This document shows positions 13,785 to 21,850 of a stretch of DNA of 31,203 bases, one piece after another; position 1 is the stretch's first letter; each line of letters opens with the position of its first letter. The stretch lies in assembly GCA_035551355.1 (NCBI GenBank), contig DASZNF010000133.1:1-31203 (forward strand), in the 5' to 3' direction. The translations under genes and the position numbers were made by a program. The notes beneath the pieces were generated by a model. That model did not search any database. It was not told the DNA's origin and saw only the letters and a list, made by a program, of their open reading frames with translations. The stretch is from DATATV01 sp035551355 (GTDB taxonomy: Bacteria; Actinomycetota; Actinomycetes; Mycobacteriales; Pseudonocardiaceae).

Positions 13785-14440
13785 GCGAGTTCTGTCTGCT
13801 GGTGGTGGCCAAGGCGCCGGTAGCCGGGCTGGCCAAGACCCGGCTGTGCCCGCCGGCCACCCCGGCCCAGGCCGCCGACATCGCGGCGGCCGCGCTGCTG
13901 GACACGTTGGACGCGGTGCGGGCCACGCCCGGCGCCCGGCCGATGGTGGCGCTGACCGGTGAGCTCGTCCAAGCCAGCCAGTCCGCGCGGTTGTACGACG
14001 GGTTGCGCCACTTCGCGGTGTTTTCCCAGCGGGGCAAGGATTTCGCCAACCGGCTGGCCAACGCGCACGCCGACGCGGCCCGGCTGCGACCTGGCTTGCC
14101 GGTGGTGCAGATCGGTATGGACACCCCGCAGGTGACACCGGATCTGTTGGCGCACACGGCAAATCGCCTCGCCGACGCGGACGCGGTGGTGGCTCCGGCG
14201 CGGGACGGCGGATGGTGGGCGCTGGCGCTGCGCGATCCGGCCGCCGCGGACCACCTGCGCACGGTGCCGATGTCCCGCGCGGACACCGGAGAACAAACGG
14301 TGAAAGCGTTGACCAGCAACGGTTACCGAACCATCCACGGCGACCTTCTGTCCGATGTGGACATAGTCGCCGATGCGCTGCGCGTGGCCGGAGAAGCGCC
14401 GGAAGGCCGGTTCGCCGCGGCCGTGCGGAGCCTGGGATGA
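13781..14440 (+). CDS. DUF2064 (TIGR04282-type) nucleotidyl/glycosyltransferase-like protein
   Basis: This 219-residue protein opens with LLVVAKAPVAGLAKTRLCPP, the KxPxxGxxKTRL signature of the DUF2064 family with a GT-A-like fold. It continues with VVQIGMDTPQVTPDLL (usually IGxDxPxLTP) and PARDGGWWALAL (usually xxDGGYxLLG). The family commonly sits next to GT2 and methyltransferase genes, but its reaction is not established. Both flanking junctions are ATGA overlaps, which implies translational coupling. Confidence 0.88.
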   Translation: MSEFCLLVVAKAPVAGLAKTRLCPPATPAQAADIAAAALLDTLDAVRATPGARPMVALTGELVQASQSARLYDGLRHFAVFSQRGKDFANRLANAHADAARLRPGLPVVQIGMDTPQVTPDLLAHTANRLADADAVVAPARDGGWWALALRDPAAADHLRTVPMSRADTGEQTVKALTSNGYRTIHGDLLSDVDIVADALRVAGEAPEGRFAAAVRSLG

Positions 14441-15096
14441 GCGGGACGCCCTTCGACCGGGCGCTGCGCGGCGGGCCGCACTGTGTGCTGGAGCTGGCCG
14501 GAGGGGAGCGGATCATCATGCCGGTGGCCCGTTGGCGCGCCGACCCGGACGCCGCCGATGAACTGCTGCTGGCCCGGTGCGCCGGGCCGACCCTGGACGT
14601 GGGCTGCGGGCCTGGCCGGCTGGCCGCGGCGCTGACCAGCCGCGGGGTGCCCACGCTGGGCATCGACGTCTCCGCGGTCGCGGTGCGGCAGACCCGGAAA
14701 CGGGGTGCGGCGGCGCTGCGCCGGGACGTGTTCGACCGGCTTCCCGGGGAAGGCCGCTGGCGGCATGTGCTGCTGGCGGACGGGAATGTCGGGATCGGCG
14801 GTGATCCGCGTCAGCTGTTGCGGCGCATCGCCGAACTGCTGGACCGGCGGGGCAGCGCGCTGGTGGAGGTCGATCCGCCCGGGGTCGGCCTGCGCCGGCA
14901 ACAGGCGCGGCTGGCCACCGGGACCGGCTGGTTTCCGTGGGCCCGGCTGGGCGCGGACGCGATCGCCACCCAGGCCGCGGCGGCCGGTTTCACGCCGCGC
15001 TGGCGGGCCGAGTACGCCGGCCGCTGGTTCGTGGAACTGGTGCCCCATCGCGGCGTCACCGACGACGCCACCGGAGCCGCTGACGGAAGCCGGTGA
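14437..15096 (+). CDS. Class I SAM-dependent methyltransferase
   Basis: This 219-residue protein has the SAM-binding motif I LDVGCGPGRLAAAL (residues 53-66), an acidic end of beta-2 (GIDVSAVAV) and LLADGNVGIGGDP, typical of the methyltransferase that accompanies DUF2064 proteins. The substrate is unknown; a link to a sugar or lipid product of the operon is an inference. Its ATG overlaps the previous stop, and it is the last gene before a strong hairpin. In other actinomycetes, as I recall, this set is often followed by a membrane molybdopterin oxidoreductase. None is present here. Confidence 0.88.
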   Translation: MSGTPFDRALRGGPHCVLELAGGERIIMPVARWRADPDAADELLLARCAGPTLDVGCGPGRLAAALTSRGVPTLGIDVSAVAVRQTRKRGAAALRRDVFDRLPGEGRWRHVLLADGNVGIGGDPRQLLRRIAELLDRRGSALVEVDPPGVGLRRQQARLATGTGWFPWARLGADAIATQAAAAGFTPRWRAEYAGRWFVELVPHRGVTDDATGAADGSR

Positions 15097-15135
15097 TCGG
15101 GGCGGGCTCTTCCCCCAGGCGAGAGCCCGCCCCGA
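15097..15135. terminator. Bidirectional hairpin terminator between methyltransferase and pepD
   Basis: TCGGGGCGGGCTC (15097-15109) pairs perfectly with GAGCCCGCCCCGA (15123-15135) around a 13-nt loop. It starts immediately after the methyltransferase stop and ends nine bases before the convergent pepD stop, so it can serve both genes. There is no T tract, as is common in high-GC actinobacteria. Confidence 0.85.
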
Positions 15136-15144
15136 CACCCCCGG

Positions 15145-16848
15145 TCAGCCGTTCAGCTTCACCGGCTGACCGGACAGGGTCGCGGTCAGCGTGGTGCCGT
15201 TGCTCAGGGTCAGCTTCATCTGGTCCCCCGGAGCCGCCGCGTGCACCGCCGCGACCAGACCGTCACAACTGTTGACCTGCTGGCCGTCGGCATTCACCAC
15301 CACATCGCCGACCTTCACCCCGGCCTTGTCCGCGGGCCCGCCCGCGGTGACCGTCGAGATCTGCGCGCCGTTGGTCACGATCGCCCCGCTCTCGCAGCTG
15401 GCCTGACCACCGGTGCCGCCGGGCACGCTGTCCACCACGCCGACCCCGAGAACGGTCTGGGTGGCCTGGCCGGTGCTGGTCAGCTGGGTGGCGATCCGCT
15501 TGGCCTGGTTCATCGGGATGGCGAACCCGATGCCCACGTTGCCGCTGGAGCTGCCCGACTGCTGGTCGGCCGAGCTGGGCGAATAGATCGCCGAGTTGAT
15601 CCCGATGATCTCCCCGGACATGTTGACCAGCGCGCCGCCGGAGTTGCCGGGGTTGATCGCCGCGTCGGTCTGGATGGCGTCCAGCACGGTCTCCTGGGCG
15701 GTGGAGCTGTTGCTGTCGCCCGCGGCCACCGGACGGTGCAGCGAGCTGACGATGCCCTGGGTGACCGTGCCGGCCAGCTGGAACGGGGCGCCGATGGCGA
15801 TCACCTGCTGGCCGACCGCGGCCGCGTCGGAGTTGCCCAGTTTCGCGGTGGGCAGCCCGGACACGCCCTGCACCTTGATCACCGCGATGTCGGTGGTCGG
15901 GTCCCGGCCCACGATGCTGGCGTTGGCGATCTTGCCGTTGGCGAACACGACCTGGATGGTGCCCGCACCGTTGGCCGCACCGGCCACCACGTGGTTGTTG
16001 GTCAGGATCTGGCCGTCGCTGGAGATGATCACGCCCGAGCCGGTGTCGCCCTCGGCCCCCTGCTGTTGCTGGGTGAACGTCACCGCGATCTCCACCACGG
16101 TCGGCGCGACCGACTGGGCCACCGCCTGGGCCGATCCGGCGGGCGCGCTGGCCGAGGAGCCGGAACCGCTGGGCTCGCTCAGCGAACTGGTCGCCGAGCC
16201 GGAGCCGCCGCTCCCGGAGAACAGGTAGCCGCCGAGGCTGCCGGCCAGGCCGCCGATCACCAGGGCCAGCACGGCCACCCCGACCAGCAGGCCGGTCGAC
16301 CGGTGCGGCTTCGGGCCGCTCTGGCCGGGCAGCGTCTGCGTCTGCTGCTGGCCGGTCTGCGGGTAGTAGCCGGGATAGCCGCCGGGCTGCTGCTCCACGA
16401 TCGGCTGGCCGTAGACCGGCTGCTCACCGGTCTGCGGGTAACCGGAGGCGCCGTAGGTCGCGCCCTGCGGCGGGGTGGTCGCACCCCCGGACCAACCCGG
16501 TTGTTCGCCCCCCACCCAGCTCTGCCCGGCGGGCTGCTCGCCGCCGCTGGGCACCCCCGGCAGGATCGGCTGCGCCCCCGCCTGCGGCGCGACGTGCTGC
16601 GTCGGCTGCTCTCCGGACGCCGGCGCAACCTGCTCGGCCGGCTGCTGGTACTGGTAGCCGGAGTCGGGCGGCGCCCAGGGGCTCGGCTCGTCGGCCGGCT
16701 GAGCCGGCGTGGGCCCGGCCGGCTGGGACTCGGCCGGCTGGGCCGGCTGGGACGCGCCCGGCTCGGGCAGGTCGGCCTTGGCAGGCTCACCGGTGTGCTC
16801 GGCGGGTTCCGGCTGGCCACCGGGAGCACCCGTGGGGTTGTCCGTCAT
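15145..16848 (-). CDS. pepD: HtrA-like serine protease PepD with PDZ domain
   Basis: This envelope quality-control protease of the trypsin-PDZ (HtrA/DegP) class has 567 residues. A cytoplasmic Pro/Gln/Gly-rich N-terminal region of about 180 residues is followed by one membrane segment (about 186-210). The external protease domain has the triad H286 (TNNHVVAG), D320 (TTDIAVIKV) and S403 (NPGNSGGALVN), and a C-terminal PDZ domain has GPADKAGVKVGDVVV. Start: ATG 16848 (MTDNP) is spaced best from GGCGGAAG; ATG 16854 is an alternative. In M. tuberculosis pepD follows mprAB and is regulated by MprAB. Here galT and a DeoR gene separate them, but an MprA-like box lies upstream. Confidence 0.93.
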   Translation of the reverse strand: MTDNPTGAPGGQPEPAEHTGEPAKADLPEPGASQPAQPAESQPAGPTPAQPADEPSPWAPPDSGYQYQQPAEQVAPASGEQPTQHVAPQAGAQPILPGVPSGGEQPAGQSWVGGEQPGWSGGATTPPQGATYGASGYPQTGEQPVYGQPIVEQQPGGYPGYYPQTGQQQTQTLPGQSGPKPHRSTGLLVGVAVLALVIGGLAGSLGGYLFSGSGGSGSATSSLSEPSGSGSSASAPAGSAQAVAQSVAPTVVEIAVTFTQQQQGAEGDTGSGVIISSDGQILTNNHVVAGAANGAGTIQVVFANGKIANASIVGRDPTTDIAVIKVQGVSGLPTAKLGNSDAAAVGQQVIAIGAPFQLAGTVTQGIVSSLHRPVAAGDSNSSTAQETVLDAIQTDAAINPGNSGGALVNMSGEIIGINSAIYSPSSADQQSGSSSGNVGIGFAIPMNQAKRIATQLTSTGQATQTVLGVGVVDSVPGGTGGQASCESGAIVTNGAQISTVTAGGPADKAGVKVGDVVVNADGQQVNSCDGLVAAVHAAAPGDQMKLTLSNGTTLTATLSGQPVKLNG

Positions 16849-16870
16849 GTCCATAGCTTCCGCCAAGGAA

Positions 16871-16887
16871 CTGAGAATGCGCTGAGA
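16871..16887 (-). promoter_or_regulatory. MprA-like box upstream of pepD
   Basis: On the minus strand two TCTCAG hexamers are separated by 5 bases (plus strand CTGAGA at 16871-16876 and 16882-16887, 11-bp period). The nearest edge is 23 bases from ATG 16848. The same arrangement at the same distance precedes mprA. MprA is known to bind a pair of direct repeats upstream of mprA and pepD in M. tuberculosis. Confidence 0.75.
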
Positions 16888-16921
16888 TACCCCTTGGCAG
16901 TCGGTGAGCGTCCAGCGCCGG

Positions 16922-18016
16922 TCAGCGACCGGCGGGGGCCCCGCGCAGTTTGTCGGCGATCTGCTCGGGCGTGGCGTCGTTGATCCACACGCCCGCCCCG
17001 GACTCCGAACCGGCCAGGTACTTCAACTTGTCCGCGGCCCGCAGCACGGAGAACACCTCGAGGTGCAGCCAGGCCAGGTCGCGGTCGGTGCGCACCGGGG
17101 CCTGGTACCAGGCGGCGATGTAGGGCAGCGGCCGCCCGTAGAGCGCGTCCATCATGCCCAGCACCTTCAGGTACACGGCGGAGAAGTCGTCGCGTTCGGC
17201 GGCGGACAGCGCGGGCAGGTCGGGCACCTGCCGGTGCGGCACCAGGTGCACCTCGACCGGCCAGCGGGCGGCGGCGGGCACGTAGGCGGTCCAGTGCTCG
17301 CCCCGGGCCAGCACCCGGGTGCCGGCCTCGGACTCCTGGGCCAGCACGTCGCCCAGCAGCGCCCGGCCGGTCTCCTCGGCGTAGGCGCGCGCGGTGTCCA
17401 GCATCCTGCGGGTCTTGGGGGTGACGAACGGGTAGCCGTAAATCTGCCCGTGTGGGTGAGACAGGGTGACGCCGATTTCCTCGCCCCGGTTCTCGAACGG
17501 GAACACCTGCTCCACCCCGGGCAGCTCACCCAGCCCGGCGGTCCGGTCGGCCCACGCGTCCACCACCGTGCGTACCCGGGTGGGTGAGAGCTGACCGAAG
17601 GACTGCCGGTGGTCGGAGGTGAAGCAGACGACCTCGCACCGGCCCTTGCCCGGCGCCGTGGGCACCAGCGGCACGCCCGGCACCGGGTCGACGTGGTCGG
17701 GCACGGCCTGGGCGAAGGACGGGAAGCGGTTCTCGAACACCACCACGTCGTAGTCGGACTCGGGCACCTCGGTGGGCCGCCCGGGGCTGCTCGGGCACAG
17801 CGGGCACAGGTTGGCCGGCGGCTTGTAGGTGCGGGTCTGCCGGTGGGCGGCCAGCGCGACCCATTCGCCGGTCAGCGGGTCCTTGCGGATCTCCGAGAGC
17901 GGGTGGGTGGCGGGCAGGTCCCTGGTGTCCTGCGCGGTGCGGGGCGGCGGGCTGGGGCTGTCGTCGAAGTAGATGATCTCGCGTCCGTCGGCGAGTTGGC
18001 GCACGGTACGCCTCAC
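16922..18016 (-). CDS. galT: Galactose-1-phosphate uridylyltransferase
   Basis: This Leloir pathway enzyme exchanges UDP-glucose plus galactose-1-phosphate for UDP-galactose plus glucose-1-phosphate. It has 364 residues. The zinc-type CPLC pair is at C71/C74, VVFENRFPSF follows, and the catalytic HPH-G-Q is in LSHPHGQIYGY (nucleophile H189). The C-terminal half has WPVEVHLVPHRQVPDLPAL and LHLEVF with the second metal ligands. GTG 18016 follows GAGGG and lies seven bases after the stop of the DeoR-type gene, so the two are cotranscribed. It may draw on UDP-glucose from galU elsewhere in the window. galK and galE are not in the window. Confidence 0.94.
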   Translation of the reverse strand: MRRTVRQLADGREIIYFDDSPSPPPRTAQDTRDLPATHPLSEIRKDPLTGEWVALAAHRQTRTYKPPANLCPLCPSSPGRPTEVPESDYDVVVFENRFPSFAQAVPDHVDPVPGVPLVPTAPGKGRCEVVCFTSDHRQSFGQLSPTRVRTVVDAWADRTAGLGELPGVEQVFPFENRGEEIGVTLSHPHGQIYGYPFVTPKTRRMLDTARAYAEETGRALLGDVLAQESEAGTRVLARGEHWTAYVPAAARWPVEVHLVPHRQVPDLPALSAAERDDFSAVYLKVLGMMDALYGRPLPYIAAWYQAPVRTDRDLAWLHLEVFSVLRAADKLKYLAGSESGAGVWINDATPEQIADKLRGAPAGR

Positions 18017-18023
18017 AGGGCCC

Positions 18024-18818
18024 TCACTCCGTCTCCTCGCGTCGGTGCACCGGCGCGATCAGCAAGTCGTCGATCTGCTCGGTCAGCTTCTCCCGCGCGT
18101 CGGCGGGCAGACCGTCATCGGTGATCAGAATGTCCGCTTCGCCCAGGTCGGCGAAGGTGGACACACCGACCACTCCCCACTTGGCGTGGTCGGCGACCAC
18201 GGCCAGGCGCCCGGCGGACTCCACGAACGCCCGGTTGGTGCCGCTCTCGTCCAGATTGGGGGTGGTGAAGCCGGAGCGGGCGGCCATCCCGTGCACGCCG
18301 AGGAACACCAGGTCCAGGTGCAGGGTGCGCAGCGACCCCACGGCCACCGGGCCGACCAGCGCGTCGGAGGGGGTGCGCACGCCACCGGTGAGCACCACGG
18401 TGCGGTCGTGCGGGGCGCCCTGGCGCAGTACGTCGGCCACCCGGATGGAGTTGGTGACCACGGTCAACTGGGGCACGTCGGCCAGGAACCGGGCCAGCGT
18501 CCAGGTGGTGGTGCCGGCGGAAAGGCCGATCGCGGTGCCGGGGCGGACCAGAGTGGCGGCCAGCCGGCCGATGGCTTCCTTCTCCGGAAGCTGCCGCACG
18601 GATTTGGCCTCGAAGCCCGGTTCGTCCACGCTGCGCCCGGCCACCGAGGTGGCCCCGCCGTAGACCTTGTCCACCAGGCCGCGTCCGGCCAGCACGTCCA
18701 GGTCGCGGCGAACGGTCATATCGGACACGCCGAGGCGTTCGACAAGATCGCTCACCCGCACCGCGCCGGTGCGTCGCACCTCGTCCAGGATCACCGTCTG
18801 CCGCTGCCGCGCGAGCAC
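18024..18818 (-). CDS. DeoR/GlpR-type sugar-phosphate-responsive repressor
   Basis: This 264-residue regulator has an N-terminal helix-turn-helix (VRVSDLVERLGVSDMTVRRD, about 20-39) with the DeoR signature RRDLDVLAGRGLVDKVYGGA. The C-terminal sensor domain contains IGLSAGTTTWTLARFL, the typical phosphosugar-binding loop, VVTNSIRVADVL, and DLVFLGVHGMAARSGFTTPN. As first gene of a two-gene unit with galT it probably represses its own operon and responds to a galactose-pathway intermediate; this is an inference. GTG 18818 is used; no ATG is better placed. Despite the family name it is unrelated to the Glp receptor gene. Confidence 0.92.
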   Translation of the reverse strand: MLARQRQTVILDEVRRTGAVRVSDLVERLGVSDMTVRRDLDVLAGRGLVDKVYGGATSVAGRSVDEPGFEAKSVRQLPEKEAIGRLAATLVRPGTAIGLSAGTTTWTLARFLADVPQLTVVTNSIRVADVLRQGAPHDRTVVLTGGVRTPSDALVGPVAVGSLRTLHLDLVFLGVHGMAARSGFTTPNLDESGTNRAFVESAGRLAVVADHAKWGVVGVSTFADLGEADILITDDGLPADAREKLTEQIDDLLIAPVHRREETE

Positions 18819-18978
18819 CGCACGCCCCGTTCCTTCGAGCCGGCGCCACCCAAACTCACCGGCGAATACATCAAAAGTCTACACACTCCAACAAGGTATG
18901 TGTTCGGCTCTGTGCGTCCGCGAGTCGCGATCGTGACTCACCCGGAACGATCGTGATCCCGGCGAAATGATCACCGGA
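18819..18978 (-). promoter_or_regulatory. Control region of the DeoR-galT unit
   Basis: This 160-bp gap between mprB and the DeoR gene includes an unusually AT-rich patch at about 18855-18905. On the minus strand TAGACT is a possible -10, and ACACA/TGTGT form a short interrupted inverted repeat around it. A 9-bp direct repeat CGATCGTGA occurs twice between 18925 and 18957. An autoregulated promoter is plausible, but no operator can be defined confidently. Confidence 0.35.
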
Positions 18979-20430
18979 TCAGCCGGGACGGCCGGGCAGC
19001 CGGACCGTGAGCAGCGCGCCGCCCTCCGGCGCGTGCGCCGCGTAGGCCATGCCGCCGTGCCGCTGCGCGGCCTGCATCACGATGGCCAGGCCCAGTCCGG
19101 AGCCGGGCAGCGTGCGGGCCTCCTCCGACCGGTAGAACCGCTCGAACACGTGCGGCAGGTCGGCGTCGGCGATGCCCGGGCCCTGGTCGGTCACCTCCAG
19201 CACCGCGGTGCCATCGCCCAGCGCGCGCAACAGCACCCGCACCACGCCCCCGGGCGGACTGAACTTCACCGCGTTGTCCAGCAGGTTCATCACCGCCCGC
19301 TCCAGCGCGCTGGCGTCGCCCAGCAGCAGCCACGGGGTCAGCGACACGTCGAAACTCACCCCGGCGGCACGGCGCCGGGCCCGGTCCAGCGCCCGCTCCA
19401 CCACCTCGACCAGTTCCACCGGCTCGTGCACCACCTGCGGCGCGTCCTGCCGGGCCAGCTCGACCAGGTCGCCGATCAGCGTGGTCAGCTCGTCCAGTTG
19501 CCCGCGCACATCGGCGTATAGCTCCTGTCTGTCCTGTTCGGACAGTGCGGGCGCGCCCGGCCGCTGCGCCGCCAGCAACAGTTCCAGGTTGGTACGCAAG
19601 GAAGTCAGCGGGGTGCGCAGCTCGTGACCGGCGTCCGCGACCAGTCTTCGTTGCTGTTCCCGGGATTGGGCCAGCGCGCCGAGCATCGCGTTGAAACTCT
19701 GCGTCAGCCGGGCCAGTTCGTCGTCGCCGGTGACCGGAATCGGCCGCAGATCGCCGGTGCGACCCACCCATTCGGTGGCCTCGGTCAGCCGCTGCACCGG
19801 ACTCAGGCCACCGCGGGCCACGAACGCCCCGGCGGCCGCGGCCACGATCACCCCGGCCCCGCTGATCAGGAACAGCACCAGGCTCAGGCTGCGCAGCGTC
19901 TGCTGCTGGGCGGTCAGCGGCTCGGCGATCACCAGCGCGGCACAGGGCTGGTTGTCCTCGCACGGATAGGGCACCGCGACGACCTCGTAGCCGCCGACCA
20001 CCCGGCTGGAGGAGTCGCTGGTGCCCGCGGCCACCGCCTCCTCGGCGGTGGAGACGTCACCGGAGCGCAACGGGGTCGGGTCGTTCTCGACGTAGGACTG
20101 GCCGCTGGAGTCGATCACGTCGATGCGGATGCTGTTGAACTGCACCGTGCCCGACCGGAAGACCAGTTTCTCGCCCGGCACGGCCGGGGCCATGTGCTGG
20201 CCGTTGGCGACCGTGGCCGCCTGCGCTCCCAGGTCCTCGGCGGCCTGGTTGTACAGGTAGTAGCGCACCGTCAGATAGGCGCCCAGCGACACCACGGCGA
20301 CCGCGACCGCCACGCACAGCGCGGTCAGCCAGGTCACCCGGGCCCGCAGGGTGATCCGCTGCGGGCGGTGCTCGGTCTTGTCCTGCTGCGGCTCGCCGCG
20401 GGTGTCGGGCTGGGGTGGGGCCAGGGTCAC
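18979..20430 (-). CDS. mprB: Sensor histidine kinase MprB
   Basis: This 483-residue membrane kinase matches MprB: a basic cytoplasmic start, TM1 (about 33-56), an external sensor loop of about 120 residues, TM2 (about 181-205), HAMP (LSPVQRLTEATEWVGRTGDL), the H box DAGHELRTPLTSLRTN with H269, the N box MNLLDNAVKFSPPGG, and G boxes DQGPGIADADL and GSGLGLAIV. It responds to envelope stress in mycobacteria. The sensor loop here contains two cysteines (C157, C163, in PYPCEDNQPCAAL) that could form a disulfide. GTG 20430 overlaps the mprA stop by four bases (GTGA), so translation is coupled. Confidence 0.94.
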   Translation of the reverse strand: MTLAPPQPDTRGEPQQDKTEHRPQRITLRARVTWLTALCVAVAVAVVSLGAYLTVRYYLYNQAAEDLGAQAATVANGQHMAPAVPGEKLVFRSGTVQFNSIRIDVIDSSGQSYVENDPTPLRSGDVSTAEEAVAAGTSDSSSRVVGGYEVVAVPYPCEDNQPCAALVIAEPLTAQQQTLRSLSLVLFLISGAGVIVAAAAGAFVARGGLSPVQRLTEATEWVGRTGDLRPIPVTGDDELARLTQSFNAMLGALAQSREQQRRLVADAGHELRTPLTSLRTNLELLLAAQRPGAPALSEQDRQELYADVRGQLDELTTLIGDLVELARQDAPQVVHEPVELVEVVERALDRARRRAAGVSFDVSLTPWLLLGDASALERAVMNLLDNAVKFSPPGGVVRVLLRALGDGTAVLEVTDQGPGIADADLPHVFERFYRSEEARTLPGSGLGLAIVMQAAQRHGGMAYAAHAPEGGALLTVRLPGRPG

Positions 20431-21125
20431 GGGGGCGTCTCCCGAAGCACGTAGCCGACCCCGCGCACGGTGTGGATCAGCCGGGACTCACCCTCGGCCT
20501 CGGTCTTGCGCCGCAGGTATCCGACGTAGACCTCCAGCGCGTTGCCGGAGGTGGGGAAGTCGTAGCCCCACACGTCCTCCAGGATGCGGCTGCGGTTGAG
20601 CACCTGCTTGGGGTGGGCCAGGAACAGTTCCAGCAACGCGAACTCGGTCCGGGTGAGACTGATCGGCCGCTCGCCGCGGCGCACGTCCCGGGTGCCCGGA
20701 TCCAGTTCCAGATCGGCGAAGCGCATCACCGGCGGCGCGTTGGCGCTGCGGCCGTCCGGCTCGCCACCGGACCGGCGCAGCAGCGCGCGCAGCCGGGCCA
20801 GCAGTTCTTCCAAGGCGAACGGCTTGGGCAGGTAGTCGTCGGCCCCGGCGTCCAAACCGGCCACCCGGTCGGACACCGCGTCCCGTGCGGTGAGCACCAG
20901 GATCGGCAGGTCGTCCCCGGTGCCGCGCAACCTCCGGCACACTTCCAGACCGTCCAGCCGGGGCATCATCACGTCCAGCACCAGGGCGTCCGGGCGGGCC
21001 TGACTGACCGCGTCCAGCGCCTGCTGGCCGTCGCCGGCCATGTCGACCTGGTAACCGTTGAACTGCAGGGAGCGACGGATCGATTCCCGCACGGCCCGGT
21101 CGTCGTCGACAACGAGGATGCGCAT
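20427..21125 (-). CDS. mprA: Response regulator MprA
   Basis: This OmpR-family regulator has 232 residues. The receiver domain has MRILVVDDDRAVRESIRRSL, phosphoacceptor D51 (VLDVMMPRLDGLEVCRRLR) and K101 (YLPKPFALEEL). The winged helix has LTRTEFALLELFLAHPKQ, ALEVYVGYLRRKTE and TVRGVGYVLRE. ATG 21125 gives the standard OmpR N-terminus; the open frame upstream to 21203 runs through the putative MprA box and is unlikely to be coding. It is cotranscribed with mprB. The direct repeat 23 bases upstream suggests autoregulation, as known for mycobacterial mprA. Confidence 0.95.
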   Translation of the reverse strand: MRILVVDDDRAVRESIRRSLQFNGYQVDMAGDGQQALDAVSQARPDALVLDVMMPRLDGLEVCRRLRGTGDDLPILVLTARDAVSDRVAGLDAGADDYLPKPFALEELLARLRALLRRSGGEPDGRSANAPPVMRFADLELDPGTRDVRRGERPISLTRTEFALLELFLAHPKQVLNRSRILEDVWGYDFPTSGNALEVYVGYLRRKTEAEGESRLIHTVRGVGYVLRETPP

Positions 21126-21146
21126 GGGCTCAGTGTCGCGGTTTGT

Positions 21147-21164
21147 CCTGAGAGGTGCCTGAGA
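21147..21164 (-). promoter_or_regulatory. MprA-like box upstream of mprA
   Basis: On the plus strand CCTGAGA occurs at 21147-21153 and 21158-21164, 11-bp period; on the minus strand this is TCTCAGG-N4-TCTCAGG. The CTGAGA edge is 23 bases from ATG 21125, identical to the spacing at pepD. Confidence 0.75.
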
Positions 21165-21206
21165 ACTTGCCAAACGCACTCGATGGGGGTGCTGTGCGCC
21201 CATGAT

Positions 21207-21815
21207 CTACCCCACACCGGGTGGCACCGGCGCGTTCCACCGCCGCCACAGCGCCACCACCCGCACCACGACCACCAGCACCGCGCCGACCACGGTGACC
21301 GGCCCGGCGGGCAGCCGCAGCCAGCTGCCCAGCGCCACCAGGATCGCCCCGGCCAGCGCGGCCACCGCGTAGATCTCCTTGCGCAGCACCAGCGGGATCT
21401 CCCGGAGCAGCACATCGCGCAGCACGCCGCCGCCGATTCCGGTGGTCATGCCGATCAGGCAGGCGCCGTACCCGGGTACCCCGGCGGCCAGCGCGGTGCC
21501 GGTGCCCGCGGTGACGAACAGGCCCAGCCCCACGGCGTCGGCCAGCAACATCGCCCGGCGCAACCGCGCCACCTGCGGGTGCAACAGGAACACCAGCACC
21601 GACACCAGGGCCGCGACCAGCAGATAGGGCCAGCTGCGCAGCGCCACCGGCGGGTGCACGCCGAGCAGCAGATCGCGCAGCACCCCACCACCCAGCGCGG
21701 TGGACAGGCCCAGCACGACCACCCCGAACAGGTCCAGCCGGGCGCGCACCGCGGCCAGCGCACCGGAGGCGGCGAACACCGCGACCCCGAGCAGGTTCAG
21801 CACGTTGAACAGCAC
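21207..21815 (-). CDS. TRIC-type (UPF0126) cation channel family protein
   Basis: This 202-residue integral membrane protein has about seven hydrophobic helices. It carries an internal duplication visible as GLSTALGGGVLRDLLLG and GMTTGIGGGVLRDVLL, the glycine-rich motif that lines the pore in bacterial trimeric intracellular cation channels. It probably forms a monovalent cation (K+) channel in the cytoplasmic membrane. GTG 21815 (VLFNVLNLLGVAVFAASGA) is chosen because the family starts just before this helix; the open frame upstream is antisense-like and overlaps tetR. It lies 35 bp after tetR on the same strand and so may share its transcript. Confidence 0.88.
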   Translation of the reverse strand: MLFNVLNLLGVAVFAASGALAAVRARLDLFGVVVLGLSTALGGGVLRDLLLGVHPPVALRSWPYLLVAALVSVLVFLLHPQVARLRRAMLLADAVGLGLFVTAGTGTALAAGVPGYGACLIGMTTGIGGGVLRDVLLREIPLVLRKEIYAVAALAGAILVALGSWLRLPAGPVTVVGAVLVVVVRVVALWRRWNAPVPPGVG

Positions 21816-21850
21816 GAAGTGGCAGCGTAGGCCGGAAAACGGCCGACGGC

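Noticed and set aside
13008..14663. 551-residue minus frame opposite the GT2/DUF2064 operon
   Set aside because: Low-complexity shadow; the plus-strand genes have clear family motifs and coupled starts.
15241..16983. 580-residue plus frame opposite pepD
   Set aside because: Antisense of pepD, which has an intact catalytic triad and PDZ domain.
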